Positions 49,101 through 51,161 of a DNA stretch of 64,000 nt are shown piece by piece. Location: the NCBI GenBank assembly GCA_002633005.1, contig NMRA01000237.1:492092-556091 (forward strand), given 5' to 3'. Numbering within the stretch: the first letter of the stretch is position 1; every line of letters begins with the position of its first letter. A model generated the notes under the pieces. The model was given only the letters and a program-made list of their open reading frames with translations, ran no database searches and was not told the DNA's origin. The stretch comes from Phoronis australis (lineage: Eukaryota; Phoronida; Phoronidae). The translations under genes and the position numbers were made by a program.

Positions 49101-51161
49101 ACGTGCTTCAGCTGTAATACGTGAGCCCGCTTTTCTCGCCAGAAACTTAATCTACGGAACGCAGCCAGGTTACATTTGCGGGAAGCTAGCCGTAAGCTGT
49201 GGAATTCGATCAACATTTTTTGTAAAAACGATATAACCGGTGCTCAATTCGAGAGCTGTTGTGGTGAGGCGATCGCACGGTTACCTGACAACCAATAAGG
49301 TTTCCCAAGGTTTGTCTCTCTAGTCTTGCTTATCCACCACTGGTGTTCGTATGTCGCCGTATTTTTGCGAGTCGTTGTATTCTAAGATTTTGTGATCGAC
49401 TACGGAAATCTTTTAGCTGCAGCAAGTCGTGGCGATAGGTGATCACCTCTGAATTGACAAATGCCTTGCATCCCCTCTTCAAAACAAAGGTTGTTACTTT
49501 TTGATTACTGTTAGCTTTTTTGAGCTCATTCATTCAAAAAAGTTCTCGTAACCTCGGCAGATAAGAGTTGAGTTCCGTAGACCCAAAACAATCGCGAGAA
49601 CAATTACATCAAATTGTGATCTCGTGTTTCGCTTGTATTACAGGGCGATATCTCGCACAAACTTGTATAATTTTACCCGCGTTTCCGCGAGTTTATTGCG
49701 TATACAGAACGGAACCTTGGATGTAGTATATTAGCGGCGACCATGGGGATTGGTCGCAGAGTTTCAAGTAGAGGATCTTTGTTTTCACAAACCCCTGAGA
49801 TGTAGAACGTGTTGTCCAAAAACAGTGTGGAAAGCTCTGAAACGAGGATAAGCCAGCAACTTATTATTTTGAATGACTTATTCTTATTAAAATGACTTGG
49901 CCTCAAAAGTGGGGCTTCATAAGTTAATAGAGAGGCCCCTCATATAAGTGGCCTTCGGGCGAGGCTTCTATTTTTAAAATATAGGGTGCGCCGTTACTGT
50001 ATAACACAACAAGTTTATTTTTGTTGCTACGAAATATTACGTAGAGTTTGTTGAAATTTTAAATACAGTATGGCAATTGTTCTTGGGAACCGCTTGTTCT
50101 TGATAAAGCGGTAAGCATGCGCACTACCGGGGGGGGGGGGGGGGNCGAATGAGACAAAAAGTTCACTAAACAAGCACAAACGCGCCATTCACAGTGGTGC
50201 CCCCGTTTTTTTTCAGTCCGCCCGTTTTTTTTTGTTACCAAAAGGTCCACAACGTCAAGATTTTGAGCCCCCTTGTATTGAAAGCTGGGTGCGCGCATGA
50301 CAAGGGTACGATGTCTCTCCACAGGGCACACGTCAGAATCACGTCTCTGATATACTTCAAATACGCGTTTCATGAATACACTATGGAAGGTTTTCAGTTT
50401 AGCTGCAAAATTTCCTTTCAGCAATCGCTTAACGCTCGAAGAAGCAATGGATCACAAATGGTTGGAACTGTCTGAGCAGATCACACAGCGCCGCGAGCAA
50501 GCGATGTTTGGAACAACTCGCCTCCGCCATTTTGCCGACCAGTACCGAGCGAAACAACGTGGCACGCTGCCTTCGGCCAACTTCGTCCAAACGTTTGGCT
50601 CACTCTCCAGATCTTCGTCTGTAGACTCGGAGACCGCGCTGGATGACGGAGAGGTCGAAGGTGCAACTGCAAGCCACTATTAACGTGAGTAAAGCTGGCG
50701 TGCGTTCAGTAGACGCTAAGACCTACGCTAGGACATAGCTAAAATCTAGTCAACACCACGTGTTCTCATTTAAAACACGCAGCAATATCTCTCGTAATCT
50801 CGCGAAGTCTTGCTTTATAGCGAGGTCCTAGCGTTACTGAACGGGAGGCTGGTTCCTTCGATTATTTTTTTCTGTGCAGCTGGATTCATTATTGTTTACA
50901 CTAAAACAAAACACATGGATTTGTTTACTAAGATGCAAATGACTTTCATGAACAAGCAATTTGTGAAAGATGGCGTCATGTACAATCTACACATTTTCAG
51001 CCGCTGCCTAGCACATTATTAAAACATACTTTTAATTTTCAGGTGGCTCAAGAGAGAATAGCAAAGATTTAAGCAACGGATCATCACGCCGCAATTGAGA
51101 TAAGGCTTCTAGAAAATTCTAACAAGCACTAAACTGTAATCAGTTTATGTTCTAAAATAAA
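1..51161 (+). CDS. unc-89: Obscurin/UNC-89-like giant muscle kinase gene, 3' part (overview)
   Basis: This is one multi-exon gene whose 5' end lies outside the window. Domain order read from spliced exons is: end of a PH domain, five Ig, eight Fn3 with linkers, two Ig, protein kinase 1, interkinase region, Ig, Fn3, protein kinase 2. A PH domain followed by Ig modules, and a kinase-Ig-Fn3-kinase C-terminus, is the layout of obscurin (vertebrates) and UNC-89 (nematode, fly). The paralogue SPEG shares the two kinases but lacks the RhoGEF-PH part. Obscurin family proteins sit at the sarcomere M-band and link myofibrils to the sarcoplasmic reticulum. Splice junctions are GT-AG and phases match from exon to exon apart from the duplicated block at 3246-5698. 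The Fn3 array is much larger than I know from obscurins. Assignment to the obscurin/UNC-89 family is firm; exact splice isoforms are inferred. Confidence 0.9.
1167..1826 (+). CDS. unc-89: Ig domain B, two exons (1167-1296, 1651-1826)
   Basis: The two exons encode one Ig I-set domain split inside the C-strand Trp codon (TG|G). Visible hallmarks are PNFVKRL, the B-strand Cys in FDCRV, the C-strand Trp in ITWYKDG, and the F-strand motif SDAGLYTCKA. The acceptor at 1166 follows TTGCAG and the donor at 1297 is GTAAGT; the second exon lies between CACAG and GTAAGT (1827). Phases are 1 in, 2 internal, 1 out. A second copy at 3820-4490 differs in the protein by Tyr for Phe in the D/E region, consistent with an allele. 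The introns 613-1166 and 1297-1650 show nothing recognisable. Confidence 0.85.
2421..2640 (+). mobile_element. Short inverted-repeat element present in only one duplicate copy
   Basis: This stretch begins TAATCGGACAAAA and ends with the near-perfect inverse TTTTGTCTGATTA, giving terminal inverted repeats of about 13 bp with one mismatch. The equivalent position in the second copy (around 5085-5095) reads TAATCGGAC and then continues directly with the right flank, so almost all of the element is missing there. It has no coding capacity and looks like a MITE. Whether the second copy is an excision remnant or an internal deletion cannot be told from two sequences. Confidence 0.55.
2763..6321 (+). 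CDS. unc-89: Ig domains C and D (exons 2763-3229 and 6155-6321)
   Basis: Exon 2763-3229 encodes all of Ig C (PQFTKTI, LECVV, ITWLLDD, SGTYTCRATN) and the first half of Ig D (PQLVAEL, FECVV, VIWYHNK). It ends in phase 0 at CAG|GTTTGT. Exon 6155-6321 starts in phase 0 (ESDRVRF) and completes Ig D through GDYTMKAAS. Ig D has Met where the F-strand Cys should be, so its core disulfide is absent. The intervening 3246-5698 is the duplicate block, whose exon 5217-5683 is an equivalent first exon (one change, Val for Ala in the C-D linker). Intron 5684-6154 carries nothing obvious. Confidence 0.82.
3820..5683 (+). other. Second copy of Ig B, Ig C and half of Ig D exons (3820-3949, 4315-4490, 5217-5683)
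   Basis: These three exons have exactly the same lengths (130, 176 and 467 bases) and splice sites as 1167-1296, 1651-1826 and 2763-3229. The encoded residues differ at only two positions that I found. Either set alone keeps the frame between exon 1 (phase 1) and exon 6155 (phase 0); both in series do not. They are therefore either assembly-duplicated alleles (favoured, because of the N at 3245 and the orphan exon-1 tail at 3246-3261) or, much less likely, a mutually exclusive cassette. Confidence 0.85.
6709..8210 (+). CDS. unc-89: Ig domain E, two exons (6709-6834, 8038-8210)
   Basis: The first exon completes a Ser codon from the previous phase-2 exon and encodes PTFTKKI, FDCRV and the start of the C-strand, ending inside the Trp codon (TG|GTAAGG). 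The second exon starts G-TTC-AAA (WFKDGTEIKPNG) and ends after GEYSCNISN and SAELSIE at a GTGAGT donor (8211, phase 1). Both Ig cysteines are present. The 1.2-kb intron between them holds the hairpin at 7348-7449. Open frames at 6532-6714 and 7652-7945 inside introns have no domain match and are not annotated. Confidence 0.85.
7348..7449 (+). repeat. Intronic hairpin, arms of about 38 bp
   Basis: The left arm (7348-7387) and right arm (7411-7449) are close to perfect inverted copies, including the core pair GTCTGGTCAG and CTGACCAGAC, with a loop of about 23 bases. Such a structure can be a very short MITE or a transcribed hairpin. The arms are longer than a typical pre-miRNA stem, and there is no second copy in this window. 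Confidence 0.7.
8792..9208 (+). CDS. unc-89: Exon: Pro-rich linker and Fn3 domain 1
   Basis: The exon (phase 1 to phase 1) begins with a linker of about 45 residues rich in Pro, Glu and Ser (PQEDVSPRISPERG), then an Fn3 domain from about 8920. Visible Fn3 landmarks are the B-strand Trp in FTLSWQPA, the YVIEYRE C-strand, and YDYLFRVRAKNEFG with the F-strand Tyr and typical NE-G turn, ending SEPSMPVSV. The acceptor follows CCTATAG (8791) and the donor is GTAAGA (9209). This Fn3 is the most conventional of the set; the next seven share a special N-terminal signature. Intron 8211-8791 shows no feature. Confidence 0.85.
9310..10915 (+). repeat. Intronic tandem array, about 148-bp units in 445-bp triplets, with CTCF-like motifs
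   Basis: A motif of the form CCACCTAGTGGC or a variant recurs at about 9451, 9598, 9751, 9896, 10041, 10204, 10345, 10489, 10641, 10787 and 10901, a spacing of 141-163 bp apart from the last step. Longer similarity returns every third unit: CTGTATCTTCAAA occurs near 9485, 9928 and 10376, about 445 bp apart. The array is therefore two-level. Best motif copies are TGCCCCCTAGTGGCA (10339-10353) and TGCGCCACCTAGTGGCCA (10033-10050), which resemble the reverse complement of the CTCF core. It fills most of the intron 9209-11108 and has no coding potential of its own. Confidence 0.85.
11109..11897 (+). CDS. unc-89: Exon: Ser/Pro/Tyr/Arg-rich linker and Fn3 domain 2
   Basis: The 789-base exon (phase 1 to 1) first encodes about 155 residues of low-complexity linker with repeated Y-E-R/S-P and S-P motifs (ESPRRRTVSPSY, RPRSPSPVRQRP). 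An Fn3 domain follows from about 11590: DEFEPDSQRLSLKWSPS, AYTLEYREPESSTW, AYTITDFEPERDYEYRI, then EPSLPVST. The linker is basic and rich in S-P sites, so phosphorylation by proline-directed kinases is plausible but unproven. The acceptor follows TTTTCAG (11108); the donor is GTAAGT (11898). Confidence 0.85.
12192..12260 (+). CDS. unc-89: Short linker exon
   Basis: This 69-base exon (phase 1 to 1) sits between TTTCAG and GTAAGA and encodes GYDLDYDLPEIQGRSLSPSS and three more residues. It keeps frame when included or skipped, so it may be an alternative cassette. Its acidic Y-D-L-x-x-Y-D-L start resembles the other small linker exons at 20504 and 23519. The intron downstream (12261-13258) contains a dispersed repeat and a pyrimidine-rich tract before the acceptor. 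Confidence 0.7.
12815..12954 (+). repeat. Dispersed repeat, copy 1 (copy 2 at 28318-28456)
   Basis: The block from GTGAGGCAAGAA to AAATAAGTGGA...ATTACCG is shared with 28318-28456 in the same orientation at moderate identity, including internal AAATAAGTGAGGG and GCAAAAT motifs. It is non-coding and sits in an intron each time. It is probably one end of a mobile element; the reverse complement of its right end (CCACTTATTT) also occurs near 27255. Confidence 0.55.
13259..13564 (+). CDS. unc-89: Fn3 domain 3 exon
   Basis: This is a one-exon Fn3 domain (phase 1 to 1), about 102 residues. It opens with the array signature PWIENYQPRSGKLDLCWTPS and continues with TYAIEMRKPPQQTWKPV, FTVSGLNPNTEYEFRVRAES and NPSLPVSTY. 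The B-strand Trp (CWTP) and the F-strand Tyr (EYEFRV) are kept. The acceptor follows TTGACAG (13258); the donor is GTAGGT (13565). The following intron (13565-14695) contains no recognisable element. Confidence 0.88.
14696..14989 (+). CDS. unc-89: Fn3 domain 4 exon
   Basis: This is a one-exon Fn3 (phase 1 to 1) with the array signature PWITNYKPLQGSLDLHWSPS, then FSIDMKEPHESRWTPV, YHVTGLDKSKNYDFRV and a diverged end (IPSGPVSTEPLRG) where the other copies read PSLPVST. It is one of the more diverged members of the array. The acceptor follows CTCTAG (14695); the donor is GTATGT (14990). Confidence 0.88.
15606..16391 (+). CDS. unc-89: Long linker exon with RLPSPEP-type repeats
   Basis: The 786-base exon (phase 1 to 1) has no folded-domain match. 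It encodes about 262 residues rich in Pro, Arg, Ser and Tyr with a recurring motif R-L-x-S-P-E-P (RLPSPEPYSRKP, RRLPSPEPIMRKP, RLASPEPYTPR, RLTSPEPSIGPY) spaced roughly 30-60 residues apart. There is a run of acidic residues (SSDDDDDDFSWR) from a GAT microsatellite near 15940, and two related segments (RLRFPGTKPKDWDYLSRRLP and RTRFPGTSDTELRYW), so the exon arose by internal duplication. The acceptor follows GCTTACAG (15605); the donor is GTAATT (16392). The function is unknown; it may be a flexible spacer or SH3/WW ligand. Confidence 0.8.
16702..17010 (+). CDS. unc-89: Fn3 domain 5 exon
   Basis: This one-exon Fn3 (phase 1 to 1) starts PWISNYHPDRGTLDLEWSPS and continues TYRVEMQDQISGRWAPIASG, YYRVDGLEPDADYEFRIYAR and ASDPVSTLPY. 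The PSLPVST end is degenerate. The acceptor follows CTTTCAG (16701); the donor is GTAACA (17011). Intron 17011-17964 shows no recognised element. Confidence 0.88.
17965..18273 (+). CDS. unc-89: Fn3 domain 6 exon
   Basis: This one-exon Fn3 (phase 1 to 1) is the clearest example of the array type: HPWITSYQPDRGTIDLSWTP, SYRIEVREPPSLSWSPV, HYTIRNVVPDKEYEYRVRGE, DPSLPVSTY. The acceptor follows CATTGTAG (17964); the donor is GTAAGT (18274). The ATG upstream at 17775 is intronic and not used. Confidence 0.88.
18537..18610 (+). repeat. Two-copy 37-bp tandem repeat in intron 18274-19824
   Basis: TTTACCGCTAGGTCTTCTGC occurs at about 18538 and 18575 with similar following bases (TAACGTG), giving two tandem units of about 37 bp. 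The rest of this 1.55-kb intron shows nothing I can assign; the short open frame at 19461-19673 has no domain and no splice support. Confidence 0.6.
19825..20157 (+). CDS. unc-89: Fn3 domain 7 exon
   Basis: This one-exon Fn3 (phase 1 to 1) has a short Ser/Pro leader (TFYTPSAPHRPPYR) before PWITEYYSSTGMVHLNWAPS, then TYVVEMRKSDSPNWLKV, YCLVDSLLPDVDYEFRVRMV and EPSLPVSTYPY. The acceptor used is the CTGTCAG ending at 19824, the only AG upstream that gives phase 1 without a stop. The donor is GTAAGG (20158). Confidence 0.83.
20504..20575 (+). CDS. unc-89: Short linker exon
   Basis: This 72-base exon (phase 1 to 1) between TTTTCAG and GTACAA encodes DTYVKKPASTEPYSYELPES plus four residues. It can be skipped without changing frame. 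It is short, so the call rests on the splice sites, the phase and the composition shared with the other linkers. Confidence 0.65.
21033..21361 (+). mobile_element. Small inverted-repeat element, copy 1 (copy 2 inverted at 47805-48155)
   Basis: The element starts ATACTAAACCCTGTTTTG and ends CAAAACCGGGTTTGG, which are imperfect terminal inverted repeats. Its interior, including GGTGGGTGGTCTTTTCCC and ATCCTGGTT, matches the reverse complement of 47805-48155. It has no transposase and looks like a MITE family. It ends only about 35 bases before the acceptor of the Fn3-8 exon. The open frame 20895-21323 spans it and is not a gene. Confidence 0.7.
21397..21765 (+). CDS. unc-89: Fn3 domain 8 exon with C-terminal linker
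   Basis: The exon (phase 1 to 1) encodes an Fn3 domain: RPLYEKPRISDYNESSRTLR then LSWPEG, YYSVESREPPSQHWRQL, EYTVKGFNPNRTYEYRIRVG, NEYGMSEPSLPVSTY. A basic tail of about 25 residues follows (RDIYGAKRGSSVPPKRQ). The start lacks the PWI signature of domains 3-7, so this copy is intermediate between Fn3-1 and the array type. The acceptor follows GTTGCAG (21396); the donor is GTAACG (21766). Confidence 0.87.
21851..22100 (+). repeat. Long palindromic foldback, arms of about 100 bp
   Basis: The left arm (21851-21950) and right arm (21994-22100) are inverted copies around a 43-base loop. Matching pieces include ACAACCAGAAAAGCA with TGCTTTTCTGGTTGT and TGATCAGGCTGTTCC with GGAACAGCCTGATCA. It is non-coding and resembles a hairpin MITE. 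Confidence 0.82.
22218..22272 (+). repeat. (CA)n microsatellite ending in an N
   Basis: This is an uninterrupted AC run of about 54 bases. The N at 22272 marks unresolved sequence at its end, so its true length is uncertain. It is intronic. Confidence 0.97.
22780..22905 (+). CDS. unc-89: SP-rich linker exon
   Basis: This 126-base exon (phase 1 to 1) encodes GYQSPSPSPKRKTYSPDHAR, then YDSPRSRGRGYSASPYRPRG. It is rich in S-P and R-S, like the linker preceding Fn3-2 (ESPRRRTVSPSY). The acceptor follows CTTTTCAG (22779); the donor is GTACGT (22906). It is likely an unstructured, phosphorylatable spacer. Confidence 0.75.
23519..23653 (+). CDS. unc-89: Linker exon before the Ig F/G pair
   Basis: This 135-base exon (phase 1 to 1) lies between TTTAACAG and GTAAGA. 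It encodes a basic N-terminal half (QYSLPHHRRNFGISRSRTPD) and an acidic C-terminal half (YELYDIPFDMNGEEPERP). It has no domain match. It ends the Fn3/linker region; the next exon opens an Ig domain. Confidence 0.75.
23909..24545 (+). mobile_element. LINE (CR1/L2-like) ORF2 C-terminal remnant
   Basis: The frame from 23909 contains GFHEVWLNQGI, and the frame from about 24264 contains EDEYHFLLSCNKYSELR followed by WNFPSVFKFK. Both motifs are typical of the C-terminal end of non-LTR retrotransposon reverse-transcriptase proteins of the CR1/L2/Jockey type. The two lie in different frames, so the copy is broken and 5'-truncated. It ends with an AATAAATTGATTGAATAAT tail, like the short 3' tails of such LINEs. 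It is in the host-gene sense orientation within intron 23654-24923. Family assignment is from motif memory. Confidence 0.65.
24924..25570 (+). CDS. unc-89: Ig domain F, two exons (24924-25032, 25392-25570)
   Basis: The first exon encodes PRFECPMGLTQYAVENYAAK and IECSLFGYPTPTL, ending in phase 2 at AG|GTAAGT. The second begins R-WFFNEEKLELGDRYN and contains CTLEFDNFTDADIGEYKVCA. The F-strand Cys is displaced by one residue (Y-K-V-C instead of Y-x-C). The donor is GTCAGT (25571), phase 1. Intron 25033-25391 contains a GCT trinucleotide run. Confidence 0.82.
25081..25114 (+). repeat. (GCT)11 trinucleotide repeat in an intron
   Basis: About eleven uninterrupted GCT units lie within intron 25033-25391. 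It is not translated in the model and is likely polymorphic in length. Confidence 0.95.
26390..26671 (+). CDS. unc-89: Ig domain G exon, directly before kinase 1
   Basis: This one-exon Ig (phase 1 to 1) contains PPTFLEPLKNKTV, CRLECRIDGLPYPKVTWFKD, the E-strand LWSLTLDNA and PRDAGRYSVAVEN. The F-strand Cys is replaced (Y-S-V), so no canonical disulfide forms, although the domain has extra Cys residues. The acceptor follows TTTTCTAG (26389); the donor is GTAAAT (26672). An Ig immediately N-terminal to the first kinase fits the obscurin/UNC-89 layout. Intron 25571-26389 carries nothing recognised. Confidence 0.85.
27050..39852 (+). CDS. unc-89: Protein kinase 1 (MLCK/titin-like), six exons
   Basis: Exons are 27050-27131, 28620-28823, 31301-31439, 35742-35941, 36628-36774 and 39729-39852, all phase-consistent (the donor at 28824, GTATCC, is weak). 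Together they give a complete kinase fold. The Gly loop is IGRGSCG. The ATP-binding Lys is in FAAKF (codon 28681-28683) and the helix-C Glu is in INELEAM. The catalytic loop HLDIKPEN has Asp at 31431-31433, with Leu in place of Arg as in the MLCK/titin/obscurin group. DFG starts at 35793, GDPEFVAPEV is the P+1/APE region, and the C-lobe runs through LWSFGVV, LLTGLSPF and LDHPWL. All key residues I checked are present, so it is predicted active. Residues after HPWL continue into the exon at 40201 and may form a regulatory tail. Confidence 0.9.
27132..28619 (+). other. Kinase 1 intron with nested repeats
   Basis: The segment 27487-28180 starts CTAAAGGCCCTTTTTCA and ends TGGGAAAGGGCTTTTAG, imperfect terminal inverted repeats of about 17 bp around many GTTAAC-containing segments, so it is probably a small DNA transposon derivative. 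Downstream, 28318-28456 is the second copy of the dispersed repeat at 12815-12954. The CCACTTATTT motif near 27255 is the reverse complement of that repeat's right end, so a larger nested element may span from there to 28456. No coding region is supported. Confidence 0.5.
28824..31300 (+). other. Kinase 1 intron, 2.5 kb, no recognised feature
   Basis: I find no exon, RNA gene or inverted-repeat element here. There is a short TG run near 30126-30140 and a GAT run near 31140. Stop codons are frequent in all frames, and the kinase sequence joins correctly across it (VTEL to LRGPELID), so no exon is missing. Confidence 0.6.
31440..35741 (+). other. Kinase 1 intron, 4.3 kb
   Basis: The catalytic loop is split exactly at this intron (HLDIK|PEN). 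Apart from the small element at 34029-34164, I see no repeat or open frame that I can support. The short open frames at 31536, 34873 (minus) and elsewhere lack domains and splice context. Confidence 0.6.
34029..34164 (+). mobile_element. 136-bp MITE with 13-bp terminal inverted repeats and 5-bp target duplication
   Basis: The element begins CATGGGCGGCGCA and ends TGCGCCGCCCATG, a perfect inverted pair. It is flanked on both sides by CACAA (34024-34028 and 34165-34169), the expected target-site duplication. The interior has two related GC-rich segments ending CAGTGCTACGCCGCC and CAGTGCTGCGCCGCC. It is non-coding and much more GC-rich than its surroundings. Confidence 0.8.
36775..39728 (+). other. 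Kinase 1 intron, 3 kb, with foldback elements
   Basis: It holds the minisatellite-armed foldback 37879-38277, a hairpin at 37119-37198 (GTGCCCG and AGAACCAGTT with their inverses) and another at 39475-39572 (AGTCAC and AAGTCCCG with their inverses). The 147-codon open frame at 37014-37457 spans the first hairpin, has no recognisable domain and is not called. The remainder shows nothing. Confidence 0.6.
37879..38277 (+). mobile_element. Foldback element with minisatellite arms, copy type 1
   Basis: The ends read CAAGGGCGGGAATCAACAAT and, inverted at the other end, CAAGGGGAATCAGCAATTGG. Inside, a degenerate unit of about 22-30 bp (CAGnnGGTTTTGAAGTCCGGCC type) repeats many times. It is in one orientation in the left half (ACTTCAAAACC) and the opposite orientation in the right half (GGTTTTGCAGTCC). 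This long inverted repeat built of short direct repeats is the architecture of Drosophila FB and sea-urchin TU elements. No transposase is present. Confidence 0.75.
40201..41862 (+). CDS. unc-89: Interkinase exon; short form ends at 40708, long form ends in a tail anchor and stop at 41862
   Basis: The exon follows TTTGTTTCAG (40200) in phase 0, continuing kinase 1. A donor at 40709 (GAG|GTATAAGT) leaves phase 1 and matches the next exon at 44460, so 40201-40708 is the form that leads to kinase 2. Without splicing, the frame stays open to the stop at 41860-41862, adding about 384 residues. These have several basic R-R-x-S sites (RRRRASQP, GRRSSGS, QRRNSTA) and end with GLVVGTCAALVFRFLCIFF, a hydrophobic C-terminal segment. 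An AATAAA follows at 41947. An open frame of 1.15 kb by chance in AT-rich intron is very unlikely. The long form would be a single-kinase obscurin with a tail anchor. The short splice form is inferred from phase only. Confidence 0.75.
   Translation, partial: RVERQGKFSPKRRLLENFMKSQEQVPETRETTTQSDTALDEPEYPFQAEDQTWIEWLSRYQHGPDTFLIPLNDPELPVRLRSYRRTEGQRSSADTKLSEEIESDIEFIRSRTMKERRKLTEFDTTDVPKLKLTKLEAVTGLSSIDSKLLAIKRQLDSGAEMKRVARVEGGISVACKCLEHESFNKSNELTYSHQVRRFINSTDVAVDLDVGELHEVMCLEKLHASLNKVTEILRSSERTLHAEFEAYALTSRKWKVRCSGCLGSSYLHAETRACNNVSDAPECTFVLNFLENTKEVTLEAPPPFPDSETDSITNHNVVNLLSEDGKSNEKLKADDNQNLLNTPTVHNVEQVNVDEINVLTPMEPQPSLKVIEDSVQSVATKKRVQFRRGRSSNFDSTTEAETPSVATPIIVEPITLSSTPKMATVATEVLLRRRRASQPVVMGMKQPQRLVTRDDSVLKLFSTPTVKGRMDSLQVPRTNPLGRRSSGSIVPLNSQRRNSTAECLDFLLDRHLDRSLNTFKPIKPSTIYKAAFAQGLVVGTCAALVFRFLCIFF
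41947..41952 (+). other. Polyadenylation signal AATAAA for the long interkinase form
   Basis: A canonical AATAAA lies 85 bases after the stop codon at 41860-41862, in a run of T- and A-rich sequence. It fits an internal alternative 3' end. Confidence 0.6.
42255..42860 (+). mobile_element. Foldback element with CAACGCG minisatellite arms, copy type 2
   Basis: The left end (about 42255-42325: AAGCGCC, GGTTCTT, GCGTTGAAATGTGC) is matched in inverse by the right end (about 42784-42858: GCACATTTCAACGC, AAGAACC, GGCGCTT). Between them, a unit of about 25-30 bp containing TCAACGCGT or TTAACCAACGCG recurs on the left and its inverse (GCGTTGAATAA, GCGTTGATTAAG) on the right. The layout is the same as at 37879-38277 but with a different repeat unit. 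It is non-coding and lies in the intron after the long interkinase form. The rest of 41953-44459 shows nothing assignable. Confidence 0.75.
44460..44765 (+). CDS. unc-89: Ig domain H exon between the kinases
   Basis: This one-exon Ig I-set (phase 1 to 1) contains PVFCEKLRDTAYNVGEPVTL, FCHVIGTPFPSITWYRND, a Gly/Asp/Ser insert (LLSGGGDASDSSERL), ATLTIFNTKPHDAGVYKCVA and ARLLLG. Both canonical Cys are present. The acceptor follows TCTTTACAG (44459); the donor is GTGAGA (44766). It occupies the position of the Ig preceding Fn3 and the second kinase in UNC-89 and obscurin. Confidence 0.9.
45342..45954 (+). CDS. unc-89: Fn3 domain 9, two exons (45342-45473, 45793-45954)
   Basis: The first exon begins DVPERPGRPVVSHVGARDML, then VIWDAPKSDGNSHIVSYRVD, ending CRKE in phase 1 (donor GTAACG). 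The second exon encodes WTTCSYVIDECALVRGLHPE, TKCRFRVSCQNKFGVSPYS and ends in phase 1 (donor GTACCA). The P-G-R-P start, W-D-A-P B-strand and N-K-F-G-V-S-P-Y end are classic for the Fn3 modules next to kinases in titin-like proteins. It is clearly different from the Fn3 array at 13259-20157. The first exon is too short to stand out as an open frame. Confidence 0.87.
46426..50683 (+). CDS. unc-89: Protein kinase 2, probable pseudokinase, and C-terminal tail (five exons)
   Basis: Exons are 46426-46621, 47092-47555, 48258-48333, 48860-49009 and 50422-50683 (stop TAA 50681-50683). The first exon carries a Ser-rich basic linker (RRSLVRS, SRRASES) and the kinase start KEDYNFLAEVTRGAFS, where the Gly loop is reduced. 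The Lys in IAKVV (47150-47152) is kept. The catalytic loop reads HLNIKPGN with Asn in place of the catalytic Asp (codon 47420-47422). DFG (47480), DPEYMAPEV, MWNIGVL and LSGESPF follow. The tail after HKWLELSE is about 65 residues with S-R-S-S-S. Loss of the Asp predicts no phosphotransfer, so a scaffolding role is inferred. Introns between exons hold repeats but no other genes. Confidence 0.88.
47805..48155 (+). mobile_element. Small inverted-repeat element, copy 2 (inverted relative to 21033-21361)
   Basis: Its ends are AAGGGTACCAAACCCTG and, inverted, AAAGGGATACCAAACC, both followed by TGTTTTG. The interior GGGAAAGACCACCCACCATG is the reverse complement of the matching part of 21033-21361. 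It is non-coding, in the kinase 2 intron 47556-48257. Confidence 0.78.
49047..49162 (+). repeat. Hairpin MITE-like repeat, arms of about 36 bp
   Basis: GCATTCCGTTGAC...GAGAAAAGC on the left pairs with GCTTTTCTC...CTACGGAACGC on the right. The loop contains GTGATCACG and CTTCAGCTGTAATACG. Diverged relatives of the loop and arm (GTTCCG, TGTGATC, TTCGCTTGTA) appear at about 49573-49660 and 57225-57300, suggesting a small family near this locus. Confidence 0.6.
50116..50299 (+). mobile_element. MITE family member, copy A, containing a poly-G run and N
   Basis: It runs from CATGCGCACTACC to GGGTGCGCGCATG and matches the element at 56207-56460 (AAGCTGGGTGCGCGCATG, AAAAGGTCCACA, CCCGTTTTTTTT). A G run of about 16 bases ends in the N at 50145, so the sequence is unresolved there. 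It lies 120 bp upstream of the last kinase 2 exon, inside intron 49010-50421. Confidence 0.7.
50684..51161 (+). other. 3' UTR of the obscurin-like gene, possible alternative last exon 51043-51098 and AATAAA at 51156
   Basis: A strong donor (GTGAGT) starts two bases after the stop codon, and an acceptor TTTTCAG ends at 51042, so a 3' UTR intron is likely. A weaker phase-1 donor inside the last codons (GAAG|GTGCAA, exon end 50660) would join 51043 in frame and replace the last seven residues with GGSRENSKDLSNGSSRRN and a stop at 51096-51098. A polyadenylation signal AATAAA lies at 51156-51161. Confidence 0.55.
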
